Shown here piece after piece: positions 1 to 6,011 of a DNA stretch of 7,410 bases. Below the pieces are notes generated by a model. That model saw nothing but the letters and a program-made list of their open reading frames with translations. It was not told the DNA's origin and did no database searches. A program made the translations under genes and the position numbers. Source of the stretch: a bacterium. GTDB lineage: Bacteria; Actinomycetota; Acidimicrobiia; UBA5794; ZC4RG35. The stretch spans positions 1 to 7,410 of the forward strand of contig JAPPKR010000212.1 in assembly GCA_028819835.1 (NCBI GenBank), written 5' to 3'. Within the stretch, counting starts at the first letter, position 1; each line of letters starts with the position of its first letter.

Positions 1-46
1 CGTATTTGACCGTGAGCCCCTGCACCTCCAGCAGAGCGTCACTCAT
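1..46 (-). CDS. Peptide ABC transporter ATP-binding protein, DppF/OppF-like (5' end only)
   Basis: Only the first 15 codons lie in the window, reading MSDALLEVQGLTVKY from an ATG at 46-44. The pattern LLEVxGLxxxY is the usual first beta strand of an ABC ATPase. The start codon overlaps the stop of the preceding DppD-like ATPase in an ATGA (46-43), so translation is probably coupled. Importers of this family normally use two different ATPases encoded side by side, and this position after DppD fits the DppF/OppF partner. The ATP-binding motifs themselves lie outside the window. The call therefore rests on the N-terminal pattern and gene order. Confidence 0.7.
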   Translation of the reverse strand, partial: MSDALLEVQGLTVKY

Positions 47-1053
47 GCCCGGCCCCCGCCGTGGGAAGGGTCCCGGCCTTGCAGGCCGTTCAGAGGATTC
101 CAGCAGGCATATGCCCGACCCACCCCGGATGGCTGGAGCACCGGGGACGCCGACGCACACCGGGTTGTGGCGTGAGGACATCGAGGGGTGAAGGTGCACC
201 CGCCGCCGACATGGCGAAGATCGGGAGGATGCCCCTCGATCGCCATGAGGCGGTCCGCCTTCACGTCGAGGCGAGGCGTGGATCCCAAGAGAGCGGCGGT
301 GTACGGGTGATGAGGGCGGTGAAAAAGCTGATCGGCCGTCCCCGACTCGACGATCTCCCCCGCGTACAGCACTTTCAGAAGGTCACAGGCCCCGGCCACC
401 ACTCCCAGGTCGTGAGTGATCAGAAGAAGGGCCAGGCCCAGGTCCTTCTGGAGAGAGGAGATCAGTTCCAGGATCTGCGCCTGGGTGGTCACGTCGAGGG
501 CCGTGGTCGGCTCGTCGGCGATCAGCATCATCGGATCACAGGACAGGGCTGTGGCGATTACCACCCGCTGCTGCATGCCACCGGAGAACTCGAACGGGTA
601 CTGTCCGAGACGGCGCCCCGGGTCGGGGATCCCAACCTTCTCCAAGAGATCCCCCGCCCTGGTGAGGGCTTGCCTCCTCCCGATGTCCAGGTGTCTGGTC
701 ATGACCTCGGTCATCTGGGTGCCGATCGTGAGGATCGGGCTCATCGACGCCATCGGATCCTGGGACACCATGCTGATCTCCCGGCCCCGGATCCGGCGGG
801 CCACCCTCTTGTCCAAGAGCGACCGGCCCCTCCACAGAATCTCGCCGCCCGCAATCCGGCCCGGTAGCTCGATCAGCCCGAGAGCTGCACGCGCCAGCGT
901 GCTCTTACCCGACCCGGATTCACCCACGACACCAAGTGATTCACCCGCGTCGACCGTGAAGGAGACTCCTCGGACTGCCTGGACAGTGCCTTCCCTGGTC
1001 GGGAAGACCACCTCGAGGTTGCGAATCTCCAGAAGGTGGTCGGAGCGGATCAT
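43..1053 (-). CDS. dppD: Dipeptide/oligopeptide ABC transporter ATP-binding protein, DppD-like
   Basis: This 336-residue cytoplasmic ATPase would power a peptide-type importer together with the DppF-like partner. Visible motifs: Walker A GESGSGKS at 44-51, Q-loop Gln98 in SQDP, signature FSGGMQQR at 156-163, Walker B MLIADE at 176-181 with catalytic Glu181, and H-loop His214. The C-terminal oligopeptide-type extension follows (HPYTAALLGSTP at 249-260, then EGHPPDL and FTPRCPHA). It holds four cysteines, Cys286, 292, 299 and 317, a pattern reported to bind a [4Fe-4S] cluster in some DppD/OppD structures. The frame stays open upstream to 1248, but homology begins at MIRSDHLLEI. That ATG (1053-1051) overlaps the dppC stop as ATGA, so I chose it. 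The true substrate is unknown; the symbol denotes family only. Confidence 0.93.
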   Translation of the reverse strand: MIRSDHLLEIRNLEVVFPTREGTVQAVRGVSFTVDAGESLGVVGESGSGKSTLARAALGLIELPGRIAGGEILWRGRSLLDKRVARRIRGREISMVSQDPMASMSPILTIGTQMTEVMTRHLDIGRRQALTRAGDLLEKVGIPDPGRRLGQYPFEFSGGMQQRVVIATALSCDPMMLIADEPTTALDVTTQAQILELISSLQKDLGLALLLITHDLGVVAGACDLLKVLYAGEIVESGTADQLFHRPHHPYTAALLGSTPRLDVKADRLMAIEGHPPDLRHVGGGCTFTPRCPHATTRCASASPVLQPSGVGRAYACWNPLNGLQGRDPSHGGGRA

Positions 1054-1985
1054 CCCGACCAAGCCGACGGGGCATCGGCCGCCGCCGCGAAACGCTTGGC
1101 GCTCTCCTGGGGGTCGGCGGCCACTCTCAGCCAACCCGCCAGGAGGTTGATTCCCAGCACGGCCACTGCGATGGCAAGCCCGGGAAAGATGATCAACCAA
1201 GGGGCGGAGAAGACGTACTGGCGACCGATCGCCACGTCGAGTCCCCACGACATCTGGGGTGGCTGGATTCCCAGTCCGAGGAATGAGAGGGCGGCCTCGG
1301 ACAGAATCACGTGAGCCGACTCGAGCACCGCCAGGGTAAGCAGCGGCGCGGTCAGGTTGGGCGCGATATGGCGCAGCATTATCCGAACCGGTGAGGCGCC
1401 GACCAACTCCGCCGCCTCCACGTATTCGGCCTCCCTCGCCGACAGGACCAGTCCCCGGGTCATCCGGGCGAACACCATCCAGATCCTGAGTGACAGCACG
1501 ATCGCCAGAGTCCAGAAACTCGGCCCCACCACGGCGAGGATCGTCAACGCCAGTAAAAGCCCGGGGAAGGAGAACAGCGTGTCGACGATGCGCATGATGA
1601 AGGCGTCAGTCTTCCCGCCCCGGTACCCCGCCAGCAGACCCACCGCAGTCCCGAAGACACCGGCCAGGGTCACCGACACCAACGGGATGGTCAGGGAGAT
1701 CCTTGCTCCATGAACGATTCGGGACAAGACGTCCCGGCCCAGTTGGTCGGTGCCGAGGAGGTGTTCTGCCGAGCCGCCCTCGGCATAGAAGGGCGGGAGC
1801 AACCTGGCCGCCAGGTCCTGCTTGTTGGGATCGAGCGGAGCGATGATGGGTGCGAACAGTGCGGCGGCGACCAGCAGCGCCAGGACCAGGACACCGAACA
1901 GCGCCGTGGGGTCCCGGACGATCCGCATCAGCCAACCGCCCGAGCGCCGGCGCTCGCTCCGGGAACCGGCTGAGGCGGGTTTCAT
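1050..1985 (-). CDS. dppC: Dipeptide/oligopeptide ABC transporter permease, DppC-like
   Basis: This 311-residue inner-membrane permease would form the transmembrane channel with the DppB-like subunit. A basic N-terminal tail precedes the first membrane helix at about 28-50. The family hallmark LLGTDQLGRD is at 77-85, followed by further helices. The ATPase-docking EAA loop lies at about 185-210 (EAEYVEAAELVGAS), ALSFLGLGIQPPQMSWG at 232-248, and the last helix at about 262-286. The protein ends in a polar, Ala-rich tail. The length is normal for the family. The start ATG (1985-1983) overlaps the dppB stop as ATGA and the stop overlaps the dppD start the same way. No strong ribosome site precedes it, consistent with translational coupling. 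Met20 is a possible alternative start. Confidence 0.94.
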   Translation of the reverse strand: MKPASAGSRSERRRSGGWLMRIVRDPTALFGVLVLALLVAAALFAPIIAPLDPNKQDLAARLLPPFYAEGGSAEHLLGTDQLGRDVLSRIVHGARISLTIPLVSVTLAGVFGTAVGLLAGYRGGKTDAFIMRIVDTLFSFPGLLLALTILAVVGPSFWTLAIVLSLRIWMVFARMTRGLVLSAREAEYVEAAELVGASPVRIMLRHIAPNLTAPLLTLAVLESAHVILSEAALSFLGLGIQPPQMSWGLDVAIGRQYVFSAPWLIIFPGLAIAVAVLGINLLAGWLRVAADPQESAKRFAAAADAPSAWSG

Positions 1986-2911
1986 GACACCCGGTCGAAC
2001 TTGACCCGGGGATCAAGCATCGTGTAGGCGATGTCCACGATGATGTTGATCGTGACGACCATGATCGCCACCACGAACACGACCGCCTGGACCAGGATGA
2101 TGTCGTGCCGCTCGATTGCCTGCATGGCGGTGAACCCGATCCCCGGCCAGGCGTAGACCGTCTCCACCACCACCGCCCCCCCGGCCAGGACGCCGATCAA
2201 CTCCCAGCCGGCGATGGTGATGGTGGCGATGCCTGCGCCTTTCATGGCATGGACCATGACGATACGAGCCCGCGAGACTCCCCGAGCAGTGGCGTCTTTG
2301 ACGTGCTGGGTGTTCAACTCGTCGATCATCGAAGACCTGGTGACCAGGGCGATGCGGCCCACCACCGGCAGGCCGAGCACGACCGCCGGAAGCACCAGGT
2401 ACTCGATCCCACCCGAACCGGAGGTGGGGAACCACCCTAGACCCACGCTGAAGAAGACGATGAACACCAGCCCGATCCAGAACTGCGGGAGGGAGACCCC
2501 GAGCAAACCGAAGGTGACTGCCGCTCGATCCACCCAGCCCCCCGGCCGCATCCCGGAGACGACCCCGATCACGACCCCGAGCAACACGCCGAAGGCGAAT
2601 CCGGCCGCCACCAGAAGGAGGGTGGGAGGCAGTCGCTCCAGCACGACGTCCATTGCGGGACGGCGTTGCCAGAGGGAGTCGCCCAGGTCGAACCGGACAG
2701 CGTCCGCCACATAGTCGGCCAACTGGGTCAGGATGGGCCTGTCCAGGCCGAGTTGCGCTTCTAGAAGGGCCCGGTTCTCCTCAGTGGCCTCCAGTGGCAA
2801 CATGACCGCCACCGGGTCACCGATGAGGCGGGTCACGACGAAGACCACCACCATGACCGAGATCACCACCAGTACCGCTTGAGACAACCGTTTCAGCAAG
2901 TACCGGCCCAT
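1982..2911 (-). CDS. dppB: Dipeptide/oligopeptide ABC transporter permease, DppB-like
   Basis: This 309-residue inner-membrane permease is the first of the two channel subunits. It starts MGRYLLKRL with the first helix at about 9-30, followed by GDPV (31-34) and the periplasmic LGLDRPI / FDLGDSL segments (54-80). RLPPTLLL follows at 93-100, PQFWIGL at 142-148 and FPTSG at 161-165. The ATPase-contacting loop is at about 197-227 (DELNTQHVKDATARGVS). The family signature VETVYAWPGIGFTAMQAI lies at 249-266, and the protein ends DPRVKF. All this is typical of the family and nothing is missing. A GGGAG-like ribosome site (GGGAG at 2921-2917) sits 5 nt before the ATG. It lies 83 bp after the binding-protein gene, with an inverted repeat between them. 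Confidence 0.95.
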   Translation of the reverse strand: MGRYLLKRLSQAVLVVISVMVVVFVVTRLIGDPVAVMLPLEATEENRALLEAQLGLDRPILTQLADYVADAVRFDLGDSLWQRRPAMDVVLERLPPTLLLVAAGFAFGVLLGVVIGVVSGMRPGGWVDRAAVTFGLLGVSLPQFWIGLVFIVFFSVGLGWFPTSGSGGIEYLVLPAVVLGLPVVGRIALVTRSSMIDELNTQHVKDATARGVSRARIVMVHAMKGAGIATITIAGWELIGVLAGGAVVVETVYAWPGIGFTAMQAIERHDIILVQAVVFVVAIMVVTINIIVDIAYTMLDPRVKFDRVS

Positions 2912-2932
2912 GGGCTCTCCCGTCTCGTTTGG

Positions 2933-2980
2933 TTCAACACCGGGCGCGTCACCCGATCCGATGATACGCCCGGTGTTGAA
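2933..2980 (-). promoter_or_regulatory. Perfect 14-bp inverted repeat between binding-protein and permease genes
   Basis: Arms TTCAACACCGGGCG (2933-2946) and CGCCCGGTGTTGAA (2967-2980) are exact reverse complements separated by 20 nt. The RNA on the minus strand would form a strong GC-rich stem. No U-run follows in the direction of transcription (the next bases read CCAAACGAG), so a full intrinsic terminator is unlikely. In importer operons such stems commonly protect the 3' end of the binding-protein message or attenuate read-through, giving more binding protein than permease. That role is inferred here. An operator for a dimeric regulator is an alternative. Confidence 0.7.
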
Positions 2981-2994
2981 TACCTAGGGGTGTG

Positions 2995-4599
2995 CTAGGA
3001 GACTGTTATGTCGGTCACATGGATCAAACCGTCGGCGCGGGCGGACCAGTCGATCCGGTCGGTCCCGCCGTAGACGTTGGGGATGCTGATGAGCCACACA
3101 TACCAGGCACCGTCGTGGCCGGCCTGCCCGACATCCTGGTACAGCTTCAGCCGGGCGTCCTGGTCGATCTCGGTTCTAGCCGCGTCGATCCAGTCGTCCG
3201 CCTCTGACGGATCCATGGAGCCGCAGCAACCCTGAGAGTGGTAATAGGCGGACAGCGTCCGGTCACCGTCGAACAGGATGTTGTCATGCGGCACGAAGAT
3301 GGCGTCAGGACGGTTCTCCCGGTCGATCAGGCGATCGATGTACTCGGAGAACTCGGGTATGAATATCTCGGCGGTCACGCCGACCTCGGCCCAGTACCCG
3401 GCCACCACCTCGGTGGTCTCCTTGTCAAGGAGCGAGTTGCCCACCAGGGAGACAAGTTGGATCTCCAGGTCCTCGGCGCCGGCTTCCGCCAGCAACTCAC
3501 GGGCGCGGTCGGGGTCGTAGGGGAAAGGATCGAGATCGGGGTTGAATCCGAACCAGTTGGGGTTCAGCATCTGGCCCTGCAGGATCTCTCCAATGCCCGA
3601 GAACAGGCTCTCGGCAATGGCTTCCTTGTCCACCGCATAGTTGAGGGCCTGACGGATTCGCACATCCTCGACGGGGCTACCGGCCCGGGCGTTGAGGGAC
3701 ACGATGAACTGCTTCAGCCCGGTGGGGGTGCTCCACGCTTGATCGACCAGCGCATTGTCCTCGGGAAGGAGGTCGACCATCAGGTCGATCTCGTCGTTGA
3801 GGACGCCGGCCAGACGGGTCCCGTACTCCTCGATGAAGAGGAACCGCACGTTGGACACCGACGGGGCGGGACCCGGGTAGTCGGGATTCGCCTCCAGTTC
3901 CACCGCGATGCCGCGCTCCCAGGAAACGAACTTGTATGGGCCTGACCCGACCGGATTGTCACCGAAGTCCTCGCTCTGCGATGCCTCGGGCGGAACCAGA
4001 TAGAGCAATGTCATCCTGGTTGGAATCAGCGGATCGGGACCGCTGGTGAGGATGTTCACCGTGTGCTCGTCCACCTTCTCGGCGCCCACCACGGTTCCGA
4101 GGTTGTCCTTGAGGGGGGTCGCGTAGTCCGGGTCGATTATCCGGAGGATGCTGTGAACCACCGCGTCGGCATTGAGGGGCTCACCGTTGTGGAAGGTGAT
4201 GCCCTCGCGCACCGTGTACTGCCAGGTCGTGTCATCCACAGGCGTCCCGAGGTCTGTGGCCGCACCCGGCACCAGATCGCCGGCCGCGTTACGCGAGACC
4301 AGCTTGTGGAAGACGTTGTCATTGATGGTGAACATGGCGAACTGGTCGACGGCCTGTGGATCGAGCGATCCCGGCTCGGTACCCAACCCGATCACGATGC
4401 TTGCCCCCATCGGCTCCGGCTCCGGCTCGGGGGCAGCAGTGGTAGCCGGCGCCGCAGTAGTCGCCGGGGCCGCAGTGGTAGCCGGCGCCTGGGTGGTGGC
4501 GGGGGCTTCGGTGGTGGTAGCGGCCTCGTCGTCTCCACACGCGGCAAGTAACAGCGCCACCACCGCCAGGAGGCCTACGAATCTTCTGTGTCTGGTCAT
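2995..4599 (-). CDS. ABC transporter substrate-binding lipoprotein, family 5 (DppA/OppA type)
   Basis: This 534-residue binding protein would capture the substrate outside the membrane and deliver it to the permeases. A basic N-terminus (MTRHRRF) and hydrophobic stretch lead to a lipobox LLAAC with Cys21 as the predicted lipidation site. A Thr/Ala/Pro then Glu/Pro linker (about 26-63) tethers the domain. Family 5 features follow: GTEPGSLDPQ at 73-82, WQYTVREGITFHNGEPLNADAV at 126-147 (a hallmark segment), VGSGPYKFVSWERG at 217-230, and VRIRQALNYAVDKEAIA at 313-329. The start is supported by AGGAG (4611-4607), 7 nt before the ATG. It is the first gene of the importer operon. Ligand choice (peptide, nickel chelate, other) cannot be read from the sequence, so no symbol is given. 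Confidence 0.94.
   Translation of the reverse strand: MTRHRRFVGLLAVVALLLAACGDDEAATTTEAPATTQAPATTAAPATTAAPATTAAPEPEPEPMGASIVIGLGTEPGSLDPQAVDQFAMFTINDNVFHKLVSRNAAGDLVPGAATDLGTPVDDTTWQYTVREGITFHNGEPLNADAVVHSILRIIDPDYATPLKDNLGTVVGAEKVDEHTVNILTSGPDPLIPTRMTLLYLVPPEASQSEDFGDNPVGSGPYKFVSWERGIAVELEANPDYPGPAPSVSNVRFLFIEEYGTRLAGVLNDEIDLMVDLLPEDNALVDQAWSTPTGLKQFIVSLNARAGSPVEDVRIRQALNYAVDKEAIAESLFSGIGEILQGQMLNPNWFGFNPDLDPFPYDPDRARELLAEAGAEDLEIQLVSLVGNSLLDKETTEVVAGYWAEVGVTAEIFIPEFSEYIDRLIDRENRPDAIFVPHDNILFDGDRTLSAYYHSQGCCGSMDPSEADDWIDAARTEIDQDARLKLYQDVGQAGHDGAWYVWLISIPNVYGGTDRIDWSARADGLIHVTDITVS
4411..4521 (-). repeat. Imperfect 18-bp tandem repeats encoding the lipoprotein linker
   Basis: About five in-frame units of six codons encode ATT(x)AP (residues 27-57), and three Glu-Pro pairs follow. 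Units differ mainly at the fourth residue (E, Q, A, A, A). The stretch codes for a flexible, extracytoplasmic spacer between the lipid anchor and the binding domain. Such repeats are prone to gain or loss of units by slippage. Length variation here would not break the frame. Confidence 0.85.
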
Positions 4600-4699
4600 T
4601 GGAGTTCTCCTCTCACTTTCTCTCTACCTGTTTGCTTCTCTTGCTCAGATACAAACTCCAAACGAGGCAGCGGTCGTCTTGCGACTCCGTCTTTTGACC

Positions 4700-4730
4700 A
4701 TCCTAGCGTTGCCACTCGTTGCAATCACAA
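4700..4730 (-). promoter_or_regulatory. Candidate promoter for the importer operon
   Basis: On the minus strand TTGTGA (4730-4725) and TAGGAT (4705-4700) are separated by 19 nt, a little longer than ideal. A start site near 4693 would leave a leader of about 90 nt before the binding-protein ATG. The match to the sigma-70-type consensus is modest. The assignment rests mainly on its position in the only sizeable gap upstream of the operon. Confidence 0.3.
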
Positions 4731-4755
4731 GAAACAGCAATAAAACTCCCTTTCA

Positions 4756-4784
4756 TTGAGGGCGCATCCAATGCCATATACACT
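4756..4784 (+). promoter_or_regulatory. Candidate promoter for the aldolase-like genes
   Basis: TTGAGG (4756-4761) and TACACT (4779-4784) are spaced by exactly 17 nt, each matching four of six consensus positions. Transcription from about 4791 would give a leader of roughly 43 nt to the ATG at 4834. The in-frame codons upstream of that ATG overlap this element, which argues against a longer protein. Confidence 0.45.
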
Positions 4785-4820
4785 GCTATCGGACATTGGT
4801 GCGATAGGACGAGACCTCTT

Positions 4821-4827
4821 GGAAGGG
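4821..4827 (+). promoter_or_regulatory. Ribosome binding site fixing the start of the first aldolase-like gene
   Basis: GGAAGGG ends 6 nt before the ATG at 4834. The reading frame is open further upstream, with TTG at 4756 and ATG at 4771 as possible starts. Homology to the downstream paralogue begins exactly at the 4834 ATG, and this site supports it. Confidence 0.6.
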
Positions 4828-4833
4828 TCGATA

Positions 4834-5913
4834 ATGGCGGGTACATACGGAGGAAAGAGGGCAAGCCCGTTGCCGCCGGGTACTGCCGATTTTTACAGCG
4901 ACGGCAAGTCGATCCCTCCCCGCGAGATGCGAGAAGCCGCCCTGGACGCACCCCTGGGCGACGAGCAAGAGGAAGGGGACCCGACAACCGCCAGGCTCGT
5001 TGACCGGGTGGCCGAACTGCTCGGCAAGGAAGACGCCCTGTTCCTGCCTGCCGCGACGATGGCCAACGAACTCGCCGTGGCGGTGCACTGCCGCCGGGGC
5101 GACGAAATCATCTGTGAGAAGTCCTCACACATAGTCAACTTCGAAGCCGGCGGCCCCGGTCTGCTGGCGGGGGTGCAGACCCAGATGCTGGACGGTGAGA
5201 ACGGCATGTTCGGCCCCCAACAGGTTGTGGCCGCTCTCCGACCCAAGGGCAACCTGTACACACCCGAGAGCGCAATGGTCGCTGTGGAGCAGACCGCCAA
5301 CATGGGTGGCGGCGCGGTCTGGCCGCTGCGTCAAATGAGAGCCGTCGCCAGAGTGGCCGCCGAAGCCGGGGTCGCGACCCACCTCGATGGAGCGCGGCTG
5401 ATGAACGCGGTCGTGAAGACCGGCGTGTCGGCCAAGGATTACTCGGACGGCTACGACTCCGTCACTCTCTGTTTCTCGAAGGGCCTCGGCAGTCCCTTCG
5501 GGGCGGCCCTCGCCGGATCCGAGGAGTTCATCCGGCGCGCCGCGCGCCTCAGACAGATCATCGGAGGAGGATTACGACAGTCCGGATTCATGGCGGCCCT
5601 GTGCCTCTATGCACTCGACCACAATGTGGAGCGCCTGGCGGACGACCATCGACGCGCCGCCCAGATCGCATCCTTCCTGGAAGGACTGGCGTGGGTGAAC
5701 ACAGTCCTGCCAGCTGACACCAACATCGTGATCTTCGACATTTCCCAAGACGGCCCGACCGCAGCCGAACTGGTATCGGAGTTGCTCCTGCGGGGTTTTG
5801 CGGTTGGCGCCTTCGGAGAGAGGCGGATACGAATAGTCACCCACCTCGGTGTGGATCAGGATGACACGGACCGCCTGTGCGCACAGTTGAAAGCCCTCCT
5901 CAGTCCCTACTAG
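4834..5913 (+). CDS. Threonine aldolase/beta-eliminating lyase family PLP enzyme, copy 1
   Basis: This 359-residue cytoplasmic fold-type I PLP protein belongs to the low-specificity L-threonine aldolase family. Members cleave beta-hydroxy-alpha-amino acids to glycine plus an aldehyde. Seen here: GKEDALF and ATMANELAV at 64-82, SSHI with His99 at the usual PLP-stacking position, HLDGAR at 183-188 (Asp185, Arg188), FSKGLG with Schiff-base Lys216, GGGLRQSG at 244-251, and RIVTH with substrate-binding Arg333. Two departures stand out. EQTAN at 152-156 replaces ENTHN, whose His helps substrate-hydroxyl recognition in characterised enzymes. GDEQEEGDPT at 42-51 replaces GDDVYGEDPT. A Gly-rich N-terminal extension of about 18 residues precedes the usual start of the family. 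It is the upstream member of a tandem pair and is divergent from the importer operon. Family is sure, substrate is not. Confidence 0.92.
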   Translation: MAGTYGGKRASPLPPGTADFYSDGKSIPPREMREAALDAPLGDEQEEGDPTTARLVDRVAELLGKEDALFLPAATMANELAVAVHCRRGDEIICEKSSHIVNFEAGGPGLLAGVQTQMLDGENGMFGPQQVVAALRPKGNLYTPESAMVAVEQTANMGGGAVWPLRQMRAVARVAAEAGVATHLDGARLMNAVVKTGVSAKDYSDGYDSVTLCFSKGLGSPFGAALAGSEEFIRRAARLRQIIGGGLRQSGFMAALCLYALDHNVERLADDHRRAAQIASFLEGLAWVNTVLPADTNIVIFDISQDGPTAAELVSELLLRGFAVGAFGERRIRIVTHLGVDQDDTDRLCAQLKALLSPY

Positions 5914-5995
5914 CAACGGTTCGAGGACGTCCGGGGCCGCTCCTAATGCGTTAGAGTGCTATTGCAGGACCTTGCGGTAGACAGGATCTCGAAAG

Positions 5996-6002
5996 AAAGG
6001 GG
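5996..6002 (+). promoter_or_regulatory. Ribosome binding site of the second aldolase-like gene
   Basis: AAAGGGG ends 9 nt before the ATG at 6012. It lies in the 98-bp gap between the tandem genes (5914-6011), in which I could not find a convincing promoter or terminator. Co-transcription of the two genes is therefore likely but unproven. Confidence 0.55.
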
Positions 6003-6011
6003 CATCGGAAA

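Noticed and set aside
61..1150. Long plus-strand open frames (61-867 and 416-1150) opposite the DppD-like gene
   Set aside because: They lie antisense to a gene with complete ABC ATPase motifs. Their products are Arg/Pro/Gly-rich with no recognisable domain, as expected of GC-rich shadow frames.
3238..3945. A 235-codon plus-strand open frame opposite the binding-protein gene
   Set aside because: It is antisense to a well-supported binding protein. No ribosome site or domain is seen and its composition is that of a shadow frame.
4411..4521. Short tandem repeats considered as a CRISPR array or minisatellite
   Set aside because: The units are contiguous, in frame and coding, with no spacers; they encode a lipoprotein linker.
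4756..4833. Longer start (TTG 4756 or ATG 4771) for the first aldolase-like gene
   Set aside because: The extra residues have no counterpart in the paralogue or the family. They overlap the best promoter candidate, and a good ribosome site precedes the ATG at 4834.
5943..5954. Near-palindrome CTAATGCGTTAG between the tandem genes
   Set aside because: It is only 12 bp and imperfect in the centre, with no second copy seen in the window. It is too short to claim as an operator.
5914..6011. Possible promoter or terminator between the two aldolase-like genes
   Set aside because: No -35/-10 pair with acceptable spacing and no stem followed by a T-run could be found by eye.
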